Positions 37,878 through 46,844 of a DNA stretch of 64,000 bases are shown here, piece after piece; positions within the stretch are counted from its first letter, which is position 1, and each line of letters opens with the position of its first letter. The stretch comes from Zoogloea dura (lineage in GTDB: Bacteria > Pseudomonadota > Gammaproteobacteria > Burkholderiales > Rhodocyclaceae). The stretch lies in assembly GCF_012927165.1 (NCBI RefSeq), contig NZ_JABBGA010000013.1, positions 1-64,000 on the forward strand. The letters are read 5' to 3'. The position numbers and the translations under genes were made by a program. The notes under the pieces are model-generated. The model did no database searches. It saw only the letters and a list, made by a program, of their open reading frames with translations, and was not told the DNA's origin.

Positions 37878-38804
37878 TCAGACGCGGTCGATGTGCTTCT
37901 CGCCGAACAGCCCTTCGGGGCGGAACAGCAGGAAGGCCAGGGCCAGCATGTAAGGGAACCAGCCCTCAATGCCGCCGCCGACGAAGGGCCCGACATAGAC
38001 TTCAGCGAGCTTTTCGGAGGCGCCGATGATCAGGCCGCCGACGATGGCGCCAGGCACCGAGGTGAAGCCGCCTAGGATCAGCACCGGCAAGGCCTTCAGG
38101 GCCGTGAAGGTGAGGGCGAACTGCACGCCGTTGCGGGCTCCCCAGATCATCCCGGCCACCAGGGCCACGAAACCGGCCACCGCCCACACCACGCGCCAGA
38201 TGGTCTGCAGCGGGATGCCGATGGAGAGGGCCGCCTGGTGGTCATCGGCCACCGCACGCAGAGCCCGGCCGACCTTGGTGTACTGGAACAGCAGGGCCAG
38301 CAGGGCGACCAGCGAGGCCGCGACACCGGCAGCAAACAGGTCGAACTTGGAGACGCCGATCTCGTAGTTGTCCATCAACCAAGCGATGGGCTCATCGACG
38401 ATGCCCAGGTCAAGGCCGCGCACGTTGGCACCCCAGGTCATCTGGGCGATGCCTTCCACCACGTAGGTCAGACCGATGGTGGCCATGAACAAGGTGATGT
38501 GAGGCTGGTTGACCAGCGGCCTCAGCACGATGCGCTCGGTGGCGATACCCAGCACGATCATCGCGATGAAGGCCAGCAAGAAGGCCAGCCAGAACACCAC
38601 ACCGCTATCTGCCTCCAGCCCGAGCCAGCCGGGCAACACCTCCTGGAAACCGACGAAGGTCAGCGCGGCGAAGAACACCATCGCCCCCTGGGCAAAGTTG
38701 AAGACCCCGGAGGCCTTGTAGATCAGCACGAAGCCGAGGGCCACCAGGGCGTACATGACGCCCGACAGCAGGCCGCCGACGAGTACCTCGATGAAGAATT
38801 GCAT
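37878..38804 (-). CDS. livH: ABC transporter permease, LivH type
   Basis: The 308-residue inner-membrane protein has the LivH N terminus (GLLSGVMYALVALGFVLIYK) and the coupling loop TKVGRALRAVADDHQAALSIG. It pairs with LivM to form the translocation channel. It follows livG by 17 bp in the same leftward operon. Confidence 0.92.
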   Translation of the reverse strand: MQFFIEVLVGGLLSGVMYALVALGFVLIYKASGVFNFAQGAMVFFAALTFVGFQEVLPGWLGLEADSGVVFWLAFLLAFIAMIVLGIATERIVLRPLVNQPHITLFMATIGLTYVVEGIAQMTWGANVRGLDLGIVDEPIAWLMDNYEIGVSKFDLFAAGVAASLVALLALLFQYTKVGRALRAVADDHQAALSIGIPLQTIWRVVWAVAGFVALVAGMIWGARNGVQFALTFTALKALPVLILGGFTSVPGAIVGGLIIGASEKLAEVYVGPFVGGGIEGWFPYMLALAFLLFRPEGLFGEKHIDRV

Positions 38805-38821
38805 TTGTCTTGTCTCCCCGC

Positions 38822-39604
38822 TTAATGCGTCGTGCCCAGGTAGGCCTTGATGACGTCCGGGTTGTTCTTGACCTCGTCCGGTTCGCCGTCACCGATCTTC
38901 TTGCCGTAGTCCAGCACCACGACCCGGTCGGAGATGTCCATCACCACGCCCATATCGTGCTCGATCAGCACGATGGTGGTGCCATAGTGGTCATTCACGT
39001 CGAGGATGAAACGGCACATGTCCTGTTTCTCCTCCACGTTCATGCCGGCCATGGGCTCGTCGAGCAGCAGGATATGGGGCTCGGCGGCCAGCGCGCGGGC
39101 CAGCTCGACGCGCTTCTGCAGGCCATAGGGCAGGCGCCCCACCGGGGTCTTGCGGATGTCCTGGATCTCCAGGAACTCGATGACCTCCTCCACCTTGATG
39201 CGGTGCGCGATCTCCTCCTTCTGGGCCGCCCCCCAGTACAGGGCGTGCTGCAGGAAGTTGCACTTCATCTTGAGGTTGCGCCCGGTCATGATGTTGTCGA
39301 GCACGGTCATGCCCTTGAACAGGGCGATGTTCTGGAAGGTCCGGGCAATGCCCTGCTCGGCGGCCTCGTGGGGTTCCATCTTCTTGCGCAGCGCGCCCTT
39401 GAAGAAGATCTGCCCTTCCTGGGGGTGGTAGACCCCGTTGATCACGTTGAGCATGGAGCTCTTGCCGGCGCCGTTGGGGCCGATGATGGAGCGGATCTCG
39501 TGCTCGCGGACATTGAAGCTGATGTCGGTCAGCGCCTTCACGCCGCCGAAGCGCAGGGAGATGTTCTGGAGGTCGACGATCACGTCGCCAATCTGTCTGG
39601 CCAT
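38822..39604 (-). CDS. livG: ABC transporter ATP-binding protein, LivG type
   Basis: The 260-residue ATPase has Walker A GPNGAGKSS, a Q-loop near QGIARTFQN, the signature region LPYGLQKRVELARAL (the usual LSGG is replaced by LPYGLQ, as in many LivG proteins), Walker B ILLLDEPMAG and switch His in VLIEHDM. It starts 13 bp after the acyl-CoA synthetase gene, indicating one operon. Confidence 0.92.
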   Translation of the reverse strand: MARQIGDVIVDLQNISLRFGGVKALTDISFNVREHEIRSIIGPNGAGKSSMLNVINGVYHPQEGQIFFKGALRKKMEPHEAAEQGIARTFQNIALFKGMTVLDNIMTGRNLKMKCNFLQHALYWGAAQKEEIAHRIKVEEVIEFLEIQDIRKTPVGRLPYGLQKRVELARALAAEPHILLLDEPMAGMNVEEKQDMCRFILDVNDHYGTTIVLIEHDMGVVMDISDRVVVLDYGKKIGDGEPDEVKNNPDVIKAYLGTTH

Positions 39605-39617
39605 GGTGTCGCTCTCC

Positions 39618-41588
39618 TCAGGCGGCCTTCCGCGTGGGCGGGAAGGTTTTGGCGTCCTCGATGCGCAGATCGGCGGACACCTTGTTGGTGCGGCCGTCCT
39701 CGTAGGTCACCTGGGTTTCGATGAACTGGTTCTTCTTGCCGGCATAAAGGGCGTCGATCAGCACCGCGTACTTCTCGGCCACGAAGTTGCGGCGGACCTT
39801 GCGGGTGCGGGTCAGCTCGCCATCGTCGGCATCGAGCTCCTTGTGCAGCACCAGGAAGCGCTTGATCTGGGATTCGCTCATGTTCGGGTCGGTGGCCAGA
39901 TCGGCATTCACCTTCTCGATGCACTCCCTGATGAGCTCGTACACCTGCGGCTGGCTGGCCAGGTCGGTGTAACCGGAGTAGGCCATGCCCTTGCGTTCGG
40001 CCCAGTTGCCGACGGCCTCGAGGTCGAGGTTGACGAAGGCAGTGACGAAGTCGCGGCCGTTGCCGAAGCACACCACTTCCTTGATGTGCTGGAAGAACTT
40101 GAGCTTGTTCTCGATGTAGTTGGGGGCAAACATGCCGCCATTGGTGAGCTTGCCCACATCCTTGGCCCGATCGATGATCTTCAGGTGGCCGTCCTCGTCG
40201 AAGAAGCCTGCGTCACCGGTCATGAAATAGCCCTCGGCATTGATCGACTCGGCGGTGGCGTCGGGGCGCTTGTAGTAGGCCTTCAGCAGCATCGGCCCCT
40301 TGACCAGGATCTCGCCGTTGTCGGCCAGCTTGACCTCCACGTTGGGCGCCGGAGTGCCCACCGAATCCAGCTTGATCTGGCCGTCCGGCTGCAGGCAGAC
40401 GTAGGCGCAGGTCTCGGTCTGGCCGTAGAGCTGCTTGAGGTTGATGCCGATCGAGCGGTAGAAGCGGAACAGGTCCGGGCCGATCGCCGCGCCGGCGGTG
40501 TAGGCCACACGGATGCGGCTCATGCCCAGCACGTTCTTCAGCGGGCCGTACACCAGCAGGTTGCCGAGGGCGTACTGCAGGCGGTCGCCGGCGGATACCG
40601 GCTTGCCGTCCAGGATGTCGGCCCCGCAACGCCTCGCCACGTCCATGAAATGCGCGAACAGCTTGCGCTTGAAGGCGCTGGCATCCTCCATGCGGATCAT
40701 CACCTGGGTCAGCAGGTTCTCGAACACCCGGGGTGGCGCAAAGTAGTAGGTGGGGCCGATCTCCCGCAGGTCACCCATCACCGTCTCGCCGGATTCCGGG
40801 CAATTGATGGTGAAGCCGGCCACCAGGGCCTGGGCGTAGGAAAACAGGTGGTCGCCCACCCAGGCCATCGGCAGGTAGGACAGGATGTCGTCCTGGTCGG
40901 TGAGCTTGTCGAAGCTGCAGCCGCCCTGTGCGGCAGCGATGAAGGCGGAATGGCTCTGGCAGACGCCCTTCGGCTTGCCGGTGGTGCCCGAGGTGTAGAG
41001 CATCACCGAGATGTCCTCGGGGCTGCCCTTGTCGATCTCATGCCCCAGGAAGTCCGGGTGGTTCCGGTCGTGGATGCGGCCCATTTCCAGGACTTCATCC
41101 AGCCCGTGCAGGAAGGTCTGGTTGTAATGGCGCAGGCCGCGCGGATCGTCGTAGATCACGTGCTCGAGGAGAGGCAGCCCCTCCTTGATCTCGAGCATCT
41201 TGTCGACCTGCTCCTGGTCCTCGACGCAGGCGAAGCGGATCTCCGCGTCCTGCATCACGTAGGCCATCTCCTGTGCCACCGCGTCCTGGTACATCATCAC
41301 CGGGATGCCGCCCAGGCACTGGCATGCCGCCACCGACCAGTACAGGCGCGGCCGGTTGTCTCCCACCACCGCCAGGCGGTCGCCCCGCTTGAAGCCCAGC
41401 TCCGCCAGGCCGCTGGCAATGGCCCGCACCTTGTCGGCCACTTCGGCCCAGGTGTAGGTCTGCCAGATCCCGTATTCCTTTTCGCGCATGGCCGGCCGGG
41501 TGGGCCGTTGCTGGGCATGGTGCATCAGCAGGCGCGGAAAGGTATCCAGGCTCGCACTGTCCGCGGCTGTCGCTCGGGTATTGGACAT
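39618..41588 (-). CDS. long-chain/aryl acyl-CoA synthetase (AMP-forming)
   Basis: The 656-residue enzyme has the AMP-binding motif YTSGTTGKPKG, the LYGQTET region and the hinge KIIDRAKDVGK, the layout of long-chain acyl-CoA synthetases. It activates a carboxylic acid to its CoA ester with ATP. The ATG at 41588 follows GGAGGAGG at good distance; a GTG two codons upstream would sit too close to it. It is the first gene of the liv operon, so activation is probably linked to uptake by the transporter. Acid chain type is not known. Confidence 0.88.
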   Translation of the reverse strand: MSNTRATAADSASLDTFPRLLMHHAQQRPTRPAMREKEYGIWQTYTWAEVADKVRAIASGLAELGFKRGDRLAVVGDNRPRLYWSVAACQCLGGIPVMMYQDAVAQEMAYVMQDAEIRFACVEDQEQVDKMLEIKEGLPLLEHVIYDDPRGLRHYNQTFLHGLDEVLEMGRIHDRNHPDFLGHEIDKGSPEDISVMLYTSGTTGKPKGVCQSHSAFIAAAQGGCSFDKLTDQDDILSYLPMAWVGDHLFSYAQALVAGFTINCPESGETVMGDLREIGPTYYFAPPRVFENLLTQVMIRMEDASAFKRKLFAHFMDVARRCGADILDGKPVSAGDRLQYALGNLLVYGPLKNVLGMSRIRVAYTAGAAIGPDLFRFYRSIGINLKQLYGQTETCAYVCLQPDGQIKLDSVGTPAPNVEVKLADNGEILVKGPMLLKAYYKRPDATAESINAEGYFMTGDAGFFDEDGHLKIIDRAKDVGKLTNGGMFAPNYIENKLKFFQHIKEVVCFGNGRDFVTAFVNLDLEAVGNWAERKGMAYSGYTDLASQPQVYELIRECIEKVNADLATDPNMSESQIKRFLVLHKELDADDGELTRTRKVRRNFVAEKYAVLIDALYAGKKNQFIETQVTYEDGRTNKVSADLRIEDAKTFPPTRKAA

Positions 41589-41688
41589 ACCCACCTCCTC
41601 CGGTTTTGTCTCGGTCTCGTTCCCGCCGCTTCTACCCCGCCCCTAGCGGAGCGTTACAAGTGGCGACGGATTGTCTTTTTTTGCCGGA

Positions 41689-41718
41689 GTTGAGTCTCGC
41701 AAACCATGTTTGCTCAAC
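41689..41718. promoter_or_regulatory. dyad upstream of the acyl-CoA synthetase/liv operon
   Basis: In the 348-bp space between the synthetase and gdhA genes lies the perfect dyad GCAAAC-CAT-GTTTGC (41699-41713). It is flanked by GTTGAG on the left and TCAAC on the right, and a short T-run follows on the plus strand. It is about 100 bp upstream of the synthetase ATG. A TetR-type operator is possible. The rest of this space shows only a further small hairpin (GCACC-AACAA-GGTGC near 41812) and the gdhA promoter area. Confidence 0.35.
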
Positions 41719-41893
41719 TGTTTTTCAAATGTACGGAATTGTGAAGGTCGGGACGAGCGCACGAGCGGCGGGAACTCCGGCTCGATCCGCAGCCGGAAAA
41801 AACCGAAAAAGGCACCAACAAGGTGCAAAAGTACTTCAAAGAGGGCTTCTTGCAAGGTAAATGCAAGGGTATTTCTTATCTTTCATCACGAAA

Positions 41894-41910
41894 TGCACCA
41901 TAATTGTGCG
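41894..41910. promoter_or_regulatory. NtrC-like site in the gdhA promoter region
   Basis: TGCACCA-TAA-TTGTGCG closely resembles the NtrC operator TGCACYA-N3-TRGTGCA. It lies 27-43 bp before the gdhA start codon and includes a -10-like CATAAT. A site at this position would fit repression of gdhA during nitrogen limitation, as known for some proteobacteria. No well-spaced -35 hexamer was found. Assigned by eye. Confidence 0.45.
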
Positions 41911-41936
41911 CACATACCCGATACGAGAATGCCCCC

Positions 41937-43280
41937 GTGAAATACACCTCCCTCGAAGAATTCCTCTCCCACGTGGCCCGGCGCAACCCGGGCCAGCCCG
42001 AATTCCTGCAGGCCGTTGGCGAAGTCATGTCCAGTCTGTGGCCCTTCATCGCGGCCCACCCGCGCTACGCCGAGCACGCCCTGCTCGACCGGCTGGTGGA
42101 GCCCGAACGAGTGATCATGTTCCGGGTGTCCTGGGTTGACGACAAAGGCGAGGTGCATGTGAACCGCGGCTACCGCATCCAGCACAACTCGGCGATCGGC
42201 CCCTACAAGGGCGGCCTGCGCTTCCATCCCTCGGTGAACCTGTCCATCCTGAAATTCCTGGCCTTCGAGCAGACCTTCAAGAACGCCCTGACCACCCTGC
42301 CCATGGGCGGCGGCAAGGGCGGTTCGGATTTCGACCCGAAAGGCCGCAGCCCCGGCGAGGTCATGCGTTTCTGCCAGGCCTTCATGACCGAGCTGTTCCG
42401 CCACGTGGGGCCGGACACCGACGTACCTGCAGGCGACATCGGGGTGGGTGGACGCGAAGTGGGCTACATGGCCGGCATGATGAAGAAGCTCTCCAACCAG
42501 GCAAACTGCGTGTTCACCGGCAAGGGCCTGGCTTTCGGTGGCTCGCTGATCCGCCCCGAGTCCACCGGGTATGGCACCGTCTATTTCGCCGACGCCATGC
42601 TCAGGCATGCCGGCCGCAGCATCGACGGCCTGCGCGTGGCGGTGTCCGGCTCCGGCAATGTCGCCCAGTACGCCATCGAGAAGCTGCTCCAGCTGGGCGC
42701 CCGTCCGATCACCTGCTCGGACTCCAGCGGTACCGTGATCGATGAGGAAGGCTTCACCCCCGAGAAGCTCTCTGTCCTGATGGAGGTGAAGAACCACCTC
42801 TACGGCCGGGTATCCGACTATGCCGCCAAGGTCGGCGCCCGCTTCGAGCCGGCAGTACGCCCCTGGCACGTTCCCGTGGAGGTGGCCCTCCCCTGCGCCA
42901 CCCAGAACGAACTCGATGCCGACGACGCGGCCACGCTGATCCGCAACGGCGTGGTGGCGGTCGCCGAGGGCGCCAACATGCCGACCACCGTGGAGGCCAT
43001 CAAGCGCTTCGAACACGCCGGCGTGCTCTACGCGCCAGGCAAGGCGAGCAACGCCGGCGGGGTGTCCACGTCCGGCCTCGAGATGAGCCAGAACGCCATG
43101 CGCTTGTCCTGGTCCCGGGATGAAGTGGACGCGAGACTGAAGGAGATCATGACCGGCATCCACGGCGCCTGCCTCAAGCACGGCCAGCAGCCGGACGGCC
43201 GCGTCAGCTATGCGGATGGGGCCAACATCGCCGGCTTTGTGAAGGTGGCCGAGGCCATGCTGGCACAGGGCGTGATCTGA
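41937..43280 (+). CDS. gdhA: glutamate dehydrogenase (GdhA type, probably NADP-specific)
   Basis: The 447-residue protein has the exact length and N terminus of GdhA (KYTSLEEFL). It carries the active-site lysine regions GPYKGGLRFH and PMGGGKGGSDFDPKG and the dinucleotide motif VSGSGNVA. It aminates 2-oxoglutarate to glutamate when ammonium is plentiful. The start is GTG at 41937; an upstream TTG at 41904 would add residues not seen in the family. It stands alone. NADP preference is inferred from the family. Confidence 0.93.
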   Translation: MKYTSLEEFLSHVARRNPGQPEFLQAVGEVMSSLWPFIAAHPRYAEHALLDRLVEPERVIMFRVSWVDDKGEVHVNRGYRIQHNSAIGPYKGGLRFHPSVNLSILKFLAFEQTFKNALTTLPMGGGKGGSDFDPKGRSPGEVMRFCQAFMTELFRHVGPDTDVPAGDIGVGGREVGYMAGMMKKLSNQANCVFTGKGLAFGGSLIRPESTGYGTVYFADAMLRHAGRSIDGLRVAVSGSGNVAQYAIEKLLQLGARPITCSDSSGTVIDEEGFTPEKLSVLMEVKNHLYGRVSDYAAKVGARFEPAVRPWHVPVEVALPCATQNELDADDAATLIRNGVVAVAEGANMPTTVEAIKRFEHAGVLYAPGKASNAGGVSTSGLEMSQNAMRLSWSRDEVDARLKEIMTGIHGACLKHGQQPDGRVSYADGANIAGFVKVAEAMLAQGVI

Positions 43281-43289
43281 GGCGCCCCC

Positions 43290-44159
43290 TCACCCACCAG
43301 CCCCATCGCCCCAGCGTGCGGAACCAAGGGCCTTGGCAATAGCCAAGGCGCGCCTCTCCCGCAGGATCTCGACATCCACCGCCCCGCCCTCGAGGCCCGT
43401 ACAGGCCTCGAGGGCCTGAATCAGCAAGGCCGCAGGAGGGTAGCTGCGGGTGGCGCGACCAGGGTAGGCGTGAAAGTCACAGGCGCACAGGACCAGCAGG
43501 TCATGGAACGGCTCCGGCCGCACGAAGGCCCCCAAGCGTTCCAGCATTGCCGCAATAGGGCCCGCCCGGGCAGGGGTTCCCCGATGAACCCGCTCGACCT
43601 CATGGAGGGCCAGCACCGCCAGCTCACCGCACTCGGATGGCACATCGAAACGCCGGGCAATGTCCTGAATGCGGGGCAACCCGCGCTCAACGTGACGATA
43701 GTGAAAGGGTAGATGCTCAGGCGGGGAATCAGCCTTGCCCACGCCAAGTACCAGCGCGGCAAAGCGAACCGCCAACGGCGCCTGCACACGAGCCGCCGCA
43801 TCGATGACCCGAAGGACATGCTCCCCCAGGTCCACTGTGGGCGGATCGTCCGCACTCTGGGGCACACCAAACAAGGCCTCCACCTCCGGCAGCAAGCGCT
43901 CCATGGCGCCGCAGGCCCGCAGCGCATGGAACATGCGGGACGGCATCTCCCCCATCACCCCCCGGGCGAGGACAGGCCACGCCGCCGCAGGATCCAGCTT
44001 ATCCAGCAGCCCTGCATCGATCTGCCGGCCCATCAGCTCCAGGATCTCGCCCTCCACCTCTCCGTCCGGGCAAGCCGCCGTCGCTGCGATGCCCAACAGA
44101 TTGAGGGCAGGATGGTGCAGCAGGTCACCAAGGAAAGTGGGCAGCGGGGTGGAACTCAT
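43290..44159 (-). CDS. stand-alone degenerate HD domain related to the C-terminal half of CCA tRNA nucleotidyltransferase
   Basis: The 289-residue protein lacks a nucleotidyltransferase domain. From about residue 60 it resembles the region of bacterial multifunctional CCA enzymes that follows the catalytic head: ARGVMGEMPSRMFHALRACGAMERLLPEVEALFGVPQ. Where those enzymes have the HD metal motif ALTHDLGK, this one reads ALVLGVGK, so both metal ligands (residues 138 and 139) are lost. The later PFHYRHVERG keeps histidines. Phosphohydrolase activity is therefore unlikely. A structural or RNA-binding role is possible. The start at 44159 was chosen over a longer upstream frame. Confidence 0.65.
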   Translation of the reverse strand: MSSTPLPTFLGDLLHHPALNLLGIAATAACPDGEVEGEILELMGRQIDAGLLDKLDPAAAWPVLARGVMGEMPSRMFHALRACGAMERLLPEVEALFGVPQSADDPPTVDLGEHVLRVIDAAARVQAPLAVRFAALVLGVGKADSPPEHLPFHYRHVERGLPRIQDIARRFDVPSECGELAVLALHEVERVHRGTPARAGPIAAMLERLGAFVRPEPFHDLLVLCACDFHAYPGRATRSYPPAALLIQALEACTGLEGGAVDVEILRERRALAIAKALGSARWGDGAGG

Positions 44160-44275
44160 GTCGGATCTCGCACGAAATAAACGGTTCTGAGCACACAAAC
44201 GTGAGCGTTCTCCCTTACAAGCAAGAATGAGCCCCGGCGGTCTCAGGACAGACCCGCGTTCCCACCACCAGCCAA

Positions 44276-44308
44276 TAAAAATGCCGCTCCTCACAGAGCG
44301 GCATTTTT
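44276..44308. terminator. bidirectional intrinsic terminator
   Basis: ATGCCGCTC (44281-44289) pairs with GAGCGGCAT (44295-44303). It is flanked by five A on the left and five T on the right. Reading leftward it would end the transcript of the small secreted protein gene at 44379-44699. Confidence 0.8.
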
Positions 44309-44378
44309 CAGCCCCCTCACCCGCATCAAGTCAGCAAGCGGACCGGACGGGCCCAATCGGAAAGATCCGTGAGCGGAT

Positions 44379-44699
44379 TCAGTTGGTTCCTTCGCCCCCC
44401 ACCGGACCGAGAGCGCGCTGCAGGTCATCCCAGGGCGACGTGGCTCCGTATTGGCGGCCCTTATAGGAATCGTAGGCACTGTCGTGCTTCATCATGTCGG
44501 TACGGACAGGCCCTTGTGGGCCGGCGGCCGTAGGCTCCATGGATTCGTACATGTCACCTGACCGCATCATGCTGCGGTCACGCAGCTCCTTGAAGCTGTC
44601 GTACATGGTGTATTCCTCGGCACTGGCGGCCGGGATGGTGGCCAGAACGCTACCGAGGATCAGGCCGGCAACGGCCTTCATGGCGAGACGCGTCTTCAT
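44379..44699 (-). CDS. small secreted protein of unknown function
   Basis: The 106-residue protein has a typical signal peptide (KTRLAMK, hydrophobic core, AASAEE cleavage site). The mature chain is about 80 residues, rich in Met, Asp, Ser and Tyr, with the partial repeat MYDSFKE/YDSYKG. A strong GGAGG ribosome site precedes the ATG. A terminator follows about 70 bp downstream, so it is monocistronic. No family is recognised. Confidence 0.7.
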   Translation of the reverse strand: MKTRLAMKAVAGLILGSVLATIPAASAEEYTMYDSFKELRDRSMMRSGDMYESMEPTAAGPQGPVRTDMMKHDSAYDSYKGRQYGATSPWDDLQRALGPVGGEGTN

Positions 44700-44921
44700 T
44701 TTGTCCTCCTTCGGCTGGTTTCCCCCCCTGGTCTTTCAGGATAGGCGGCTCCATTGCGGAGCCATCTGCCGTGCCACTCGAGCTGCCTGGAACTTGTATC
44801 GGACCATCGGCAAGCAGGATGGACACCTTCATGATAGTCGACAAAAACGGTCGGAGATGCCCCCATTTCATCACCGCGGCATCACCCGGCTGGCACGCCC
44901 CGAACTCATGACAAAGGTCTT

Positions 44922-45884
44922 TCAGCGACTACTGGCAAGCACCGTGGCGGCACTACGATCACCGGGCATGACATCCTCCAGGCGGAGCAGGGAGAGCACC
45001 CCCGAGACCAGGGCCCTCTGCGCCAGCGGGGCACTACGGTACCAGTCACCGAGGTAGGTGCGCAGACTGGCCCGGGCCGCCTCCGGGTGCTGATTGAGGT
45101 AGGCCAGGGCCTGCCAACTGGCGGGATCGGCTTCAAACAGCGGCAGCAGCAGATTGGCCAGGACTTCGTTCTTCTGGCGCAGGTAGGGGTCACTGCGCAG
45201 GAAACGTTCGTTCTCGCGCAGCCATTCGCCCAAGGGGGTATCGGCGGGCAGGCGCCGGTGCCGCTCGGCAATCAGGGTGTCGAAGAAACGCCGGAACAGT
45301 GGCGCCTCCTCCACCCAGCGGGGCTCCGGCGGCGATCGGCTCCAGCTGGCCGCAAGGTTCTTGAGCACATAGAGCGACGCGGTTTCGCACACAGCCTCCT
45401 CGAACCACTGGTTGGGATGGGCTGCCTCCCCCGCCTGCGGATGGCCATCGTGGTTGGACAGGAGATGGCACAGCTCATGGGCAAACTCGTAGGCATAGAG
45501 ATGCCAGTTCTCACCGCGGGCATGCAGGTGTATGCGGTACTCGCCCTGCGGCCCCCGGCCATAGAGCGCCACCGGGGGGCCATCGGTGTGGGTGACGACG
45601 ATGGGCGCCTGCAGGGGGGCGGGCAGACGCGCCATCAACTCGTTGGCGGCGGCATCCAGGACGGCCTGTATATCCTCTCGGGCCGCTCCTCCCCACCCTC
45701 CTCCCTGCACCTGGATCACCAAGCCGAGCTTGCGTGCATTGGATTTCTTGGGCGGGTGGGGCAGATCACCGGCCCAGGCGAGCGAGCACAGCAGTGAAGC
45801 AACGACCAGCGGCAGGCGTGCCCGCCAGCCGCTCCGCCCCTCCTCACGCCGCAGCAAGAAAGATTTGGAACGCCGCTTTTTCAT
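44922..45884 (-). CDS. secreted zincin-type metallopeptidase-like protein
   Basis: The 320-residue protein begins with a basic N terminus and a hydrophobic segment (about 24-38) ending in AWAGD, a likely signal peptide. The motif HELCH (136-140) and a second acidic helix with WFEEAVCETAS (160-170) form a gluzincin-like zinc site. No named family is recognised. The ATG at 45884 is preferred over one seven codons upstream because a G-rich ribosome site precedes it. It may be periplasmic or extracellular. Confidence 0.65.
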   Translation of the reverse strand: MKKRRSKSFLLRREEGRSGWRARLPLVVASLLCSLAWAGDLPHPPKKSNARKLGLVIQVQGGGWGGAAREDIQAVLDAAANELMARLPAPLQAPIVVTHTDGPPVALYGRGPQGEYRIHLHARGENWHLYAYEFAHELCHLLSNHDGHPQAGEAAHPNQWFEEAVCETASLYVLKNLAASWSRSPPEPRWVEEAPLFRRFFDTLIAERHRRLPADTPLGEWLRENERFLRSDPYLRQKNEVLANLLLPLFEADPASWQALAYLNQHPEAARASLRTYLGDWYRSAPLAQRALVSGVLSLLRLEDVMPGDRSAATVLASSR

Positions 45885-45990
45885 GACAAGCCCCCCGATC
45901 GCCATTCTGTGGCCGGCTCATCCCGACCGTGCCCTGAATTCAGAATAGACGCTGGCACTCGAGCCCCAAGCCCTCGGTATGCCGGCGCGG

Positions 45991-46599
45991 TCAGCGACGC
46001 CCTCGCAATGCCAGCCCCAAGCCCACCAGGCCAAGTCCGAACAGGGCCAGGCTGGCCGGCTCGGGCAGCAGGCCGGCCGCCTCTCCGGCAATCCGGTAAA
46101 GCCGGTCGAGGAAGGCCCCGGAAGCATCGTCACCGACCGGCTCGAACAGACCACGGCCACTGCCGCCGGTACCTGGCACAGCGCGGAATGCCGCAAGGGG
46201 ATCGGACGCGAGCAGAGCCTGGGATGCGATGGAGTCGAGAAGGGCATCGCTGTCGAGTTCAATCCCGTACAACAGCGCGTCCGGCCCCAGCTGCCTTGCA
46301 GCGGCGGGACGCATACCTGGAGCTTGGGCAATGTCGGCATGCAGGCCGGAAAATGGCGTGACCAGCCTGACTGCCTCCCCCCCCACCCCTTCGGGGCCAA
46401 GGAAGAGCCCGCTGGCCTGAAGCGCCTTGCCCTCCCAGGGCACCTCCGCCGGAGCCCCCGAACGCGCCCACGGAGACTGGGCCTCAGTGTCCTCGGGAAG
46501 CGCCGCTGCCACATCCTCCCCCAGGGCCCGATCAGCCTCGACCAGGCTCGACATGGCCCCTATGACGACAAATACCAGCAAGAAGGGGAGGTATCTCAT
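45991..46599 (-). CDS. PEP-CTERM sorting domain protein
   Basis: The 202-residue protein has an N-terminal signal peptide and ends with the PEP-CTERM tripartite signal: PEPASLALFG, a hydrophobic helix and RGRR. Exosortase removes such tails during export of proteins linked to exopolysaccharide. The middle part is Ala/Gly/Leu-rich with no known domain. No exosortase gene is in the window. The upstream 245 bp (46600-46844) is notably AT-rich and holds no gene. Confidence 0.8.
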   Translation of the reverse strand: MRYLPFLLVFVVIGAMSSLVEADRALGEDVAAALPEDTEAQSPWARSGAPAEVPWEGKALQASGLFLGPEGVGGEAVRLVTPFSGLHADIAQAPGMRPAAARQLGPDALLYGIELDSDALLDSIASQALLASDPLAAFRAVPGTGGSGRGLFEPVGDDASGAFLDRLYRIAGEAAGLLPEPASLALFGLGLVGLGLALRGRR

Positions 46600-46844
46600 G
46601 GAAAGCCTGCGGCAAATCCTGTTCCTGCAATCAAGCAGGTTTTATTCCACAAATTTTTTGTGCTGCATTATCAAAGCGCTTGACCAGAAAAACACATCCC
46701 GATGTAAAAAGCGCCGACACGCCTGCAATATGCCTCCTTCGCCATTTCCAGGGGGCTTGATGCCCGGCACATGGGTTACCATTCCCTGCACAGGCAATAT
46801 GCCATTACCATAAAACCTGAACCAACTGGTCCGCCCCCCCTGCC

